Source: Chloroflexota bacterium (GTDB taxonomy: Bacteria; Chloroflexota; Limnocylindria; Limnocylindrales; CSP1-4). From it: a stretch of DNA of 8,088 nucleotides. Below the pieces are notes generated by a model. That model had not been told where the DNA came from. It was given only the letters and a program-made list of their open reading frames with translations, and did no database searches. Within the stretch, counting starts at the first letter, position 1. Every line of letters begins with the position of its first letter. The stretch is taken from positions 1 to 8,088 of the forward strand of contig JACDAH010000014.1 in assembly GCA_013695505.1 (NCBI GenBank), given 5' to 3'. This document shows, piece after piece, positions 1 through 5,490 of this stretch. A program made the position numbers and the translations under genes.

Positions 1-90
1 GGGCGTGGGAAACAGGCGCGGCGCGCGGGGAACAGGCGCGGCGCGCGGGAGACAGGGCGCGGGGCGCGGGGAACAGGGCATGGGGCGCGC
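1..90. repeat. GC-rich minisatellite, four 20-23 bp units
   Basis: Four head-to-tail copies of a unit close to GGGGAACAGGCGCGGCGCGC are visible at 7-26, 27-46, 47-67 and 68-90. The first two are 20 bp and differ at one base. The third (21 bp) and fourth (23 bp) have drifted by substitutions and small insertions. Bases 1-6 look like the tail of another unit, so the array probably continues to the left of the window. The array ends 19 bp before the Shine-Dalgarno sequence of the VanZ gene, so it occupies where that gene's promoter would be expected. The tandem structure is seen directly; any regulatory or phase-variation role would be inference. Confidence 0.8.
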
Positions 91-109
91 CAGGGATGGC
101 GGTGATCGC

Positions 110-115
110 GGAGGA
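110..115 (+). promoter_or_regulatory. Shine-Dalgarno sequence of the VanZ-family gene
   Basis: GGAGGA lies 5 nt before the GTG at 121 and selects this GTG over the ATG at 96, which opens a different reading frame whose first part carries no VanZ features. Confidence 0.6.
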
Positions 116-120
116 TCGCG

Positions 121-683
121 GTGGGCAACCTGCAGCTCGAGGGCAACATTGCGTACTGGGCCGCGATCCCGGCGGTCGCGGTCATCCTGCTCCTGCGGGT
201 GGGCTGGTGGCGCACGATCGTCGCGCTCGGAGCCGTCGCCCATCTCGTGATCCTTGCGAGCGTCGCGCTGTTCCCGATCCCGGTCGATCCCGCCCTGATC
301 GCCGAGGCCCGCGCGGGCTCGACCGCCGAGATCGCGGTGTCGTCGCTGAACCTTGTCCCCTTCTCGACGATCGGGCCGGTTCTCGCCGGCATGGGCGCTC
401 CTGGGTCGACGCGCCTGCTCGTCCTGAACGCGTTCGTCTCGTTCCGGCCGGGATCTACCTGCCGCTCCTGTTCCCAACCCTCCGGCGATGGGTCGCCCTC
501 CTGCCATTCGCCGTGATCGGCGGCGCCTCGATCGAGCTCGTCCAGCTCGCGATCTCGACGCTCCTGGGCTTCCGCTACCGCTCGATTGACGTCGACGACG
601 CGATCCTCAACGGCGTCGGGCTGGTCCTCGGCTGGCTCGTGGTGCGTTTCACGACCCGCCGGCCGGTCGCCACATCGCATTGA
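121..683 (+). pseudogene. VanZ-family membrane protein, frameshifted
   Basis: VanZ-like proteins are small multi-pass membrane proteins; the name comes from a teicoplanin-resistance protein, and most family members have no known role. The first part, read from GTG 121, has two hydrophobic segments and the motif NLVPFSTI (353-376), then reaches LVLNAFV. The family-typical continuation, GIYLPLLFP, then IELVQ, then SIDVDDAILNGVGLVLGW, lies in another frame that ends at the TGA of 681-683. Restoring one T at about 439 joins them as LNAFVFVPAGIYLPLLFP, an ordinary VanZ motif, and gives a 187-aa protein of normal family length. Without that base the first frame runs on to 516 with an unrelated, cysteine-rich tail. 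This is either a real inactivating deletion or an assembly error; no slippery heptamer is present to suggest programmed frameshifting. The last 35 bp overlap the GNAT gene on the other strand. Confidence 0.75.
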
Positions 684-1248
684 TCCAGGCATCCGTCCGA
701 ACCGCGCCGAACCCACCATCGATGCGGAAGCCGGCCCGCTCGTAGCGGTGGTCGTTGGCAGGGTTCGTCGACTCGAGATATGCGGGCACGCCCTCGGCAT
801 CCCAGAGCGCGAGGTCCTCGGCCAGCAGCCGCTGACCGATGCCCTTGCCGCGCTGATCGGGATGCGTCGCGAGCAGGCTCAGGTAATAGTGGCTCGGGCG
901 CCCCCGCCGACTGGCCTCGAACCGGCCGAACAGGTCCTCGACGGCGACAAGCGCAGGCTCATCGAGCAGGTCGCGGACGAGCGCCTGAAAGTGCACCGCC
1001 TGATCGGCGGACAGCTCGCTGGCGCCCGGTGGCAGCCACACCGATACGGCCGACCCATCGTCGGTCATCCGGACCGTCCCGAAGCGTACCGCCCCGTCGA
1101 CGAAGAGGCGCCAGTACGGTTCGAGCTCGACCGGACGACCATCGACACGAGCCAGGGCCGGGCCCCAGACCGGGTCGCTCGCGAATGCGAGCGTGATCGT
1201 CCGAGCGACATCGCCCGCGTCGACATCGCGGGCAGGCCTCGATCCCAT
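649..1248 (-). CDS. GNAT-family N-acetyltransferase
   Basis: Predicted cytoplasmic acetyl-CoA-dependent N-acetyltransferase of 199 aa; the acceptor cannot be read from sequence. The acetyl-CoA-binding motif A is clear at residues 120-142: HYYLSLLATHP followed by DQRGKGIGQRLL, matching the (Q/R)xxGx(G/A) pyrophosphate loop. Motif B follows at 157-174, YLES...NDHRYERAGF, with the usual Tyr and Gly-Phe. The layout resembles the puromycin-acetyltransferase-like branch of GNATs, but that is resemblance only. The frame stays open upstream to 1311, but the ATG at 1248 is preferred because AGGAGG (1255-1260) lies exactly 6 nt ahead. It is transcribed divergently from the 201-aa gene at 1376 and converges with the VanZ gene, overlapping its end by 35 bp. 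Confidence 0.88.
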   Translation of the reverse strand: MGSRPARDVDAGDVARTITLAFASDPVWGPALARVDGRPVELEPYWRLFVDGAVRFGTVRMTDDGSAVSVWLPPGASELSADQAVHFQALVRDLLDEPALVAVEDLFGRFEASRRGRPSHYYLSLLATHPDQRGKGIGQRLLAEDLALWDAEGVPAYLESTNPANDHRYERAGFRIDGGFGAVRTDAWINAMWRPAGGS

Positions 1249-1254
1249 CCCGTC

Positions 1255-1260
1255 CCTCCT
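1255..1260 (-). promoter_or_regulatory. Shine-Dalgarno sequence of the GNAT gene
   Basis: On the minus strand this reads AGGAGG, 6 nt before the ATG at 1248. It is the strongest ribosome-binding site in the window and fixes the start codon of this gene. Confidence 0.8.
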
Positions 1261-1282
1261 GTCCCGAATTCCGTTCGGCACG

Positions 1283-1311
1283 AGTCTGCGACGTGGCCTG
1301 AGACGGGTCAA
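1283..1311 (-). promoter_or_regulatory. Possible sigma70-like promoter of the GNAT gene
   Basis: On the minus strand, TTGACC (1306-1311) is separated by 17 bp from CAGACT (1283-1288). The -35 element matches consensus at five of six positions, the -10 at only three. A start near 1276 would give a leader of about 28 nt that includes the AGGAGG. Position and spacing are good, but the -10 is poor, so this is a suggestion only. Confidence 0.3.
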
Positions 1312-1360
1312 CGCCGGGTGCGCCGCTCGGGCCGCCGGGCTCGGTTGCGCGGGATCCTGA

Positions 1361-1369
1361 TGCTAGAGT
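1361..1369 (+). promoter_or_regulatory. Possible extended -10 of a leaderless promoter
   Basis: TGCTAGAGT contains an extended -10 (TGn) and a TANNNT hexamer at 1364-1369. Six bases separate it from the ATG at 1376, so transcription would begin on the A of the start codon. No Shine-Dalgarno-like sequence precedes this ATG, which fits a leaderless mRNA. No convincing -35 is visible at 16-18 bp spacing. Confidence 0.4.
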
Positions 1370-1375
1370 TCGGCC

Positions 1376-1981
1376 ATGCTCGACCACGAAGAGAAGTTCC
1401 TGTTCAAGGAGGAGATCCTCCACCTCGCGAACGCGGTGGCGGAGCCCGGCACCCTCGACAACGTCGAGGATCTCCTGACCGACGTGATCACGAGCCCGCG
1501 CTTCGATTCGGAGGTGTTCACCCTCGAGCGGAGCCTCCAGGTGATGCTCGGGCCGCGGGCGGGGACGACTCTCGTCGGGCTGCTGACCGTGGCGCCCGAG
1601 GTCTTCGAGGAGGTCGCCGAGGTCCGGATCCCGGCTGAGGTCCATGAGCGCCTCGTCGCGTGGCGGGCGCGGTTCGGGCTGGCGATCGACAACGCGCTCA
1701 ACTTCCTGAACAACCCCGATGGGATCCAGGGCCACAATTTCGCGACGCAGGTTGCCCATGTCGAGGAGCGGCGCGTCCTCCAGGGCCGACTGACGCTTGT
1801 TCGCTACAACAACGAGCCGCAGTTCTTCCAGGCCGACGCGAGCGTGTTCCTCGGCCTCGTCACCGATGTCATGGAGCGGCTCGGGCCGTACCTCGAGCCT
1901 GACGCGGTCGACGCCGAGACGCTGTCCCGGCTGCGCGACGCGGTCGCCCTGATCGAGCGCAAGACCGCGTCCCGGGGCTGA
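1376..1981 (+). CDS. Conserved-looking hypothetical protein, 201 aa
   Basis: I do not recognise this protein. It is acidic, looks largely alpha-helical and has no signal peptide or membrane segment, so it is probably cytoplasmic. It opens with MLDHEEKFLFKEEILHLANAV. Notable stretches are IDNALNFLNNPDGIQGHNFA in the middle and RYNNEPQFFQADASVFLGLV further on, whose asparagines and aromatics look too specific to be spurious coding. The final 40 residues are probably helical. The start is the first ATG of the open frame, with a possible TANNNT -10 six bases ahead and no ribosome-binding site. The stop (1979-1981) overlaps the ATG of the next small gene as TGATG, so the two are probably translationally coupled. 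Its position at the head of a unit ending in a P-loop ATPase suggests a shared role, which is inference. Confidence 0.75.
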   Translation: MLDHEEKFLFKEEILHLANAVAEPGTLDNVEDLLTDVITSPRFDSEVFTLERSLQVMLGPRAGTTLVGLLTVAPEVFEEVAEVRIPAEVHERLVAWRARFGLAIDNALNFLNNPDGIQGHNFATQVAHVEERRVLQGRLTLVRYNNEPQFFQADASVFLGLVTDVMERLGPYLEPDAVDAETLSRLRDAVALIERKTASRG

Positions 1982-2115
1982 TGGACCGGCCGGGCGCCCG
2001 CCTGACGCCGCGCCGGATCGCGGTGATCGGCGGCGGGCTCGTCATTGGCATCCTGGCCGGCTGGTTCGTCATCGTGGCGTTCGTCGCCGTCGTGGCGATC
2101 CTCGTCGCGCGCTGA
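1981..2115 (+). CDS. Small single-pass membrane protein, 44 aa
   Basis: A 44-codon frame from ATG 1981 to TGA 2115 fills the space between two larger genes. The product starts MDRPGARLTPRR, which is basic, and continues with about 30 almost entirely hydrophobic residues (IAVIGGGLVIGILAGWFVIV and so on) up to a final Arg. This predicts one transmembrane helix with the N-terminus inside. Its ATG shares one base with the stop of the 201-aa gene (TGATG), and only 6 nt separate its stop from the GTG of the ATPase gene, so it sits in the middle of a tight three-gene unit. No family is recognised. It could tether or regulate a neighbour at the membrane, but nothing in the sequence proves that. The main doubt is whether such a short frame is translated; the coupling geometry and coherent helix argue that it is. 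Confidence 0.6.
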   Translation: MDRPGARLTPRRIAVIGGGLVIGILAGWFVIVAFVAVVAILVAR

Positions 2116-2121
2116 CCGGCA

Positions 2122-3312
2122 GTGCGCCAGCTCTATCTCGCCGCCACCGGCCAGAACCGGGGCAAGACCACCGCCTCGCTCGGGCTGTTCGACGGCTTCC
2201 TGCGGGCCGGCCTACGGACGGCGTTCATGAAGCCGGTCGGCCAGCGGACGATCATCGACCACGGCCAGCCGGCCGACGAGGACGCCGTCCTCATGCACGA
2301 GGTCTTCCCGCTCGAGGCGGACTACGGCGCGATGAGCCCGGTCCACATCCCACGTGGGTTCACGAAGAAGTACATCGCCGGCGACGTCGTCGAGGATCTC
2401 GGGGCGAAGATCGTCGCCGCTCGCGACACGTTCCGAGCCGACCATGACATCCTCCTGATCGAGGGCACCGGGCACGCCGGCGTGGGCGCGGTCATTGGCC
2501 TGTCGAATGCCGTCGTCGCGGCGATGCTCGGGGCGCCCGCGATCATCGTGAGCGAGGGCGGCGTCGGCCGACCGATCGACGAGATCGTCCTCAATGCCTC
2601 GTTCTTTGCCGCCCTCGGCGTGCCGGTCGCCGGGGCGATCGTCAACAAGGTCGACCTCGACGCCCAGCCCGGGATCGAGCAGGTCCTCGAGCGTGGGCTC
2701 GCGCTCAATGGGATCCGCCTCCTCGGCATTCTGCCGGTCCGGCCGATCCTGTCGAACCCGACGCTCGGCATGGTCCTCGAAGGCGTTGGCGGCGAGACGA
2801 TCCACGCCGGACCTGATCTCGATCGGGTGATCGACGGCGTCGCGATCGGGGCGATGGAGCCGAGCCACATGCTCCAGCGGGTCGGGCCGGGCACGCTGGT
2901 CATCGTCCCGGGCGACCGCGAGGACGTGATCCTGACCCTGACGACCGCCCATCTCGCCCACCGCTTCCGCGTTGCCGGTGCCGCCGAGGCCGCCCGCATC
3001 GCCCAGGTCGCCGCCGGGGCCACGAACGAGCGGACCGCCGACGTCGAGGGCCACGAGGGCGCGGCCATCGGGCTCGTGCTGACCGGCGGATATCGCCCGC
3101 GCGACGCGGTCCTCGCCGCGATCCGCCAGGCCGACCTGTTCGCGACGATCGTCCCCCAGGACACCTACGTCGTCGCGTCGGAAGTCCACGACCTGTTGGT
3201 CAAGACCCACCCGGCCGACCGCGAGAAGATCTCGCTGATCAAGGCGCTCGTCGCCGAACACCTCGACATCGACCGGATCCTTGCCGTCGCGACCGAGGTC
3301 CCGGCGGGCTAA
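2122..3312 (+). CDS. BioD/Pta-like P-loop ATPase with DRTGG-like region
   Basis: A 396-aa cytoplasmic protein of the type usually annotated as AAA-family ATPase or phosphotransacetylase-family protein. The N-terminal domain (about 1-205) has the dethiobiotin-synthetase fold seen at the N-terminus of long phosphotransacetylases: P-loop YLAATGQNRGKTT (5-17), then FMKPVGQR (35-42), the acidic LLIEGTGHAGVG (111-122) where BioD-type proteins carry a nucleotide or Mg-binding acidic residue, and VNKVD (174-178). Residues about 210-330 resemble the DRTGG domain, including PGTLVIVPGDREDVI (256-270), followed by LTGGYRPRD (320-328). The catalytic phosphate acetyl/butyryltransferase domain of true Pta is absent, so this is probably a nucleotide-binding regulatory protein, not an acetyltransferase. 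The GTG start lacks a Shine-Dalgarno sequence but lies 6 nt after the 44-aa gene, fitting translational coupling. The TAA stop overlaps the stop of the facing gene. Its ligand is unknown. Confidence 0.82.
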   Translation: MRQLYLAATGQNRGKTTASLGLFDGFLRAGLRTAFMKPVGQRTIIDHGQPADEDAVLMHEVFPLEADYGAMSPVHIPRGFTKKYIAGDVVEDLGAKIVAARDTFRADHDILLIEGTGHAGVGAVIGLSNAVVAAMLGAPAIIVSEGGVGRPIDEIVLNASFFAALGVPVAGAIVNKVDLDAQPGIEQVLERGLALNGIRLLGILPVRPILSNPTLGMVLEGVGGETIHAGPDLDRVIDGVAIGAMEPSHMLQRVGPGTLVIVPGDREDVILTLTTAHLAHRFRVAGAAEAARIAQVAAGATNERTADVEGHEGAAIGLVLTGGYRPRDAVLAAIRQADLFATIVPQDTYVVASEVHDLLVKTHPADREKISLIKALVAEHLDIDRILAVATEVPAG

Positions 3313-4301
3313 GCGGCCTGGGCCGCGCTCTCCCGGCGCCGGAGGAGCCAGCGGGCGAGCCGCGAGAGCTGCCAGGTCACGAGCGCGAGGATCGTTCCGC
3401 CGATTGCCAGCGGCAGTCCGACGATCGCCAGCCAGATCCCGATCGAGGTTGACGTCTGGCCGATCCGAACGAGCCTGCCGGTCGCCCGGGCGACGTCGTC
3501 GGCGGGGTCCCAGCCCTTGACCGGCCTGGCGGTCGGCGCCGGCTCGACGGTCGGCGGCAGACGATACGTGACCGCGAGGCTGCCATAGGCCGCGCGGTCG
3601 ACGAGATGCTCCTTGTCGGCGACGAGCTTCTCGATCGCGCCGCGGGTCTCGGTCAGCTGCTCCTGGACGTCGAGGACGTCGCTGATCCTGGCGGCCTTGG
3701 CCATGATCGCCTGGAGTGCGGCCTCGGTCGCGCGGAGGTTTGCGATCCGGGCGGTGAGGTCGATGACCTGGCCGGTGACCTCCTCGGTCTCGATCTTCTC
3801 GGTCGCGATCTTCGAGCCCAGGCCGTGGAGGGTGCTGAGCGTCGCATCCCAGGCGGCGCTCGGAATCCGGTACGTGACGTCGGCCGACGCATCGCGGCCG
3901 TTCGCGATTCGGCTCGAGCCGCTGATATAGCCGCCGGCGCGGATCACTGCCGCGTCGCCGTCGCGGAGGGCGGCCGCGAGATCCGCCACCTCCATCTCGA
4001 GGGTGCCGGTCCGGACGATGAGGAGCGACGGAGCGGCGACCGCGGCATCCGCGACCTGACCCGACGTGCCGGAGCCGCTGCCGTTGTCCGGGTCCGACCC
4101 GGAGCCCGAGCCCGAGCCTGAATCGCCGCCGCTTGTATCGGTGGCCCCGCCGGACCCCGGTTGGTTATTGATCGCGGATCCCACCGTGGACAGGATGTGC
4201 GAGGTCTGGCCGCCCGAGAGGGCAGCCGAGATGAGGATCGTGGCGCCGATCACCACGCCGGCGACGACGAGCAGGGTGCGGCGTTCGGTCAGGGTGTTCA
4301 T
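3309..4301 (-). CDS. DUF4349-domain membrane protein
   Basis: A 330-aa protein with an N-terminal signal anchor (8-28), a flexible Gly/Ser/Asp linker (about 47-81), a DUF4349 domain (about 91-312) and a second membrane helix (287-308) followed by a basic tail, LARWLLRRRES. The domain is recognised from its layout: a beta-rich start (LLIVRTGTLEMEVADL), then a long helix with DLTARIANLRATEAAL (181-196) and ISDVLDVQEQLTETRGAIEKL (206-226), probably coiled coil, then a strand GSLAVTYRLPP just before the last helix. Members of this family are envelope proteins of unknown function; many Gram-negative ones are lipoproteins, but no lipobox cysteine is present here. With two helices the bulk should lie outside the membrane. 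No Shine-Dalgarno sequence precedes the ATG. Its TAG stop is interlocked with the TAA of the facing ATPase gene. Confidence 0.83.
   Translation of the reverse strand: MNTLTERRTLLVVAGVVIGATILISAALSGGQTSHILSTVGSAINNQPGSGGATDTSGGDSGSGSGSGSDPDNGSGSGTSGQVADAAVAAPSLLIVRTGTLEMEVADLAAALRDGDAAVIRAGGYISGSSRIANGRDASADVTYRIPSAAWDATLSTLHGLGSKIATEKIETEEVTGQVIDLTARIANLRATEAALQAIMAKAARISDVLDVQEQLTETRGAIEKLVADKEHLVDRAAYGSLAVTYRLPPTVEPAPTARPVKGWDPADDVARATGRLVRIGQTSTSIGIWLAIVGLPLAIGGTILALVTWQLSRLARWLLRRRESAAQAA
4095..4120. repeat. Hexanucleotide repeat encoding the Gly-Ser linker
   Basis: Within the DUF4349 gene, consecutive GAGCCC-type hexamers (three to four imperfect copies on the plus strand) encode alternating Gly-Ser on the minus strand, residues about 62-70. 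Because the unit is six bases long, gain or loss of a copy would change linker length by two residues without breaking the frame. Confidence 0.5.
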
Positions 4302-4410
4302 GCCCGCATCGTGGGCCGCGTGGGCGGGTTTCGCGAGCGATGAAGACCCTGAATGGCTGGGGCGGGCGGCCGAGGGAGATCGGCGCGTCAGGCGGGCGAG
4401 CCGTGAACCA

Positions 4411-4427
4411 GGCGCCGGCGCCGGCGC
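4411..4427. repeat. Self-complementary GGCGCC tandem after panC
   Basis: Almost three GGCGCC hexamers in a row lie directly after the panC stop. The tract is palindromic, so the transcript could fold into a GC hairpin. No T-run follows on the minus strand, so I do not call it an intrinsic terminator. The remaining space up to the DUF4349 start (4302-4410) shows nothing I can name. Confidence 0.35.
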
Positions 4428-5288
4428 TCAGCCGATCGGTTCATTGTCAATGAGCCGGGTCGAGCCCAGGCGGACCGCCAGGGACAGGAGCGCGGACCCT
4501 CCGTTCTCGATCCGGTCGAGCTCCGCGAGGGTTCGTCCATCGGCGACACTGACGTACGCGGGGATCGCGAGGGACTCGGTCGCGAGCACGTCCCGCATCG
4601 TCGCCCGGAGCGCGTCACCGGATCGCTCGCCCGCCTCCCACCCCGCTCGTGCCGCCAGCAGGGCGCGTCGCAGGACGGGCGCGGCGGCCCGCTCGTCGGG
4701 TGCCAGATGAACATTCCGCGACGAGAGGGCCAGCCCGTCCGGCTCGCGGACGGTGGGGCAGGCGATGACCTCGGTCGGGATGGCGAGGTCGCGCGCCATC
4801 TGGCGGATGACCATCACCTGCTGGGCGTCTTTCTGGCCGAAGTAGGCCCGCTCAGCGCCGATCAATTCGAACAGGATCGCGACCACGGTCGCGACGCCAT
4901 CGAAGTGGCCCGGCCGCGCCGCTCCCTCGAGTGGCCTGGCGACCGCTCCGACCGACACGACGGTGTCGAAACCGGGTGGGTAGACCTCCTCGGCCGACGG
5001 GGCGAACACCAGGCCGATCCCTTCCTCCGTGCAGATCGCGAGATCGCGGGCCTCGTTTCGCGGGTAGCGCTGGTAGTCGGCCGCCTCGTTGAACTGGCGC
5101 GGGTTGACGAAGATCGTGGCGATCGTCGTCGCGCTGTCGGCCCGGGCCCGCCGCATCAGCGACCGGTGGCCGTCGTGGAGCCAGCCCATGGTCGGAACCA
5201 GGCCGAGCGGACGGGGCGCGGCGGCCAGCGCCGCCCGGAGGTCCGCCCGCGTCCGGACGACCTGCGTCTCGATTCGGGCGTCCGTCAT
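4428..5288 (-). CDS. panC: Pantoate--beta-alanine ligase (pantothenate synthetase)
   Basis: Catalyses ATP-dependent condensation of (R)-pantoate with beta-alanine to give pantothenate, through a pantoyl-adenylate, in the cytoplasm. The 286-aa protein is of normal family length and complete. All signature motifs are present in order: PTMGWLHDGH (32-41, the HxGH nucleotidyl-transfer motif with H38 and H41), FVNPRQF (60-66), RYPR (74-77), GHFDGVATVV (128-137), the ATP-binding GQKDAQQ (151-157) and REPDGLALSSRN (181-192), whose SSR corresponds to the KMSKS-like loop. Asn62, Gln65, Lys153 and Gln156-157, which match substrate-contacting residues in characterised enzymes, are kept. It lies downstream of panB on the same strand but after a 202-bp gap, and a TANNNT element 7 bp before its ATG suggests its own leaderless promoter. 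No Shine-Dalgarno sequence is visible. Confidence 0.96.
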   Translation of the reverse strand: MTDARIETQVVRTRADLRAALAAAPRPLGLVPTMGWLHDGHRSLMRRARADSATTIATIFVNPRQFNEAADYQRYPRNEARDLAICTEEGIGLVFAPSAEEVYPPGFDTVVSVGAVARPLEGAARPGHFDGVATVVAILFELIGAERAYFGQKDAQQVMVIRQMARDLAIPTEVIACPTVREPDGLALSSRNVHLAPDERAAAPVLRRALLAARAGWEAGERSGDALRATMRDVLATESLAIPAYVSVADGRTLAELDRIENGGSALLSLAVRLGSTRLIDNEPIG

Positions 5289-5295
5289 GCGTTGC

Positions 5296-5301
5296 AGGCT
5301 A
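5296..5301 (-). promoter_or_regulatory. Possible -10 element of a leaderless panC promoter
   Basis: On the minus strand this reads TAGCCT, a TANNNT hexamer ending 7 bp before the panC ATG, so RNA would begin at or one base before the start codon. The absence of a Shine-Dalgarno sequence and the 202-bp gap from panB fit a separate promoter. No clear -35 is visible. Confidence 0.35.
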
Positions 5302-5320
5302 CGGCATCGGACAGGGGGAA

Positions 5321-5333
5321 CGCCGAAACGGCG
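5321..5333. other. Small perfect hairpin in the panB-panC spacer
   Basis: CGCCG and CGGCG flank a three-base loop, giving a perfect 5-bp stem about 33 bp upstream of the panC start. It has no T-tract. It could be an operator half-site pair or chance in GC-rich DNA. The rest of the spacer (5289-5490) holds no convincing small gene on either strand. Confidence 0.25.
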
Positions 5334-5490
5334 AGCGGTCGAGGCCGCCGGCCGATCGGTGAGTGCGCCTCCAGGGTCGCGCTCAGAGGCCTCGCGGACG
5401 ATGTGACAGGCGGACCGTTCCCGGGGACTTCCGCGGCGGATCGCCCGAGCCGGATGGTACGGATGGCGGAAGGGCCGGGGAGCGCGAAAG

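Noticed and set aside
1..90. CRISPR array
   Set aside because: The units are directly adjacent, without unique spacers, and no cas gene is present.
436..455. Programmed ribosomal frameshifting in the VanZ gene
   Set aside because: No slippery heptamer, nearby stem-loop or internal Shine-Dalgarno sequence is apparent at the junction. A simple one-base loss explains the motif break better.
586..1638. A plus-strand open frame of 350 codons across the GNAT gene
   Set aside because: It is the antisense shadow of the GNAT gene and runs into the 201-aa gene in a different frame. The composition is arginine-rich and low in coding character.
2212..3261. A minus-strand open frame of 349 codons opposite the ATPase
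   Set aside because: It is antisense to a gene with a clear P-loop and DRTGG-like features, and its product is dominated by Asp, Arg and Gly without motifs.
4411..4427. Intrinsic terminator after panC
   Set aside because: The GC palindrome is not followed by a T-run on the minus strand.
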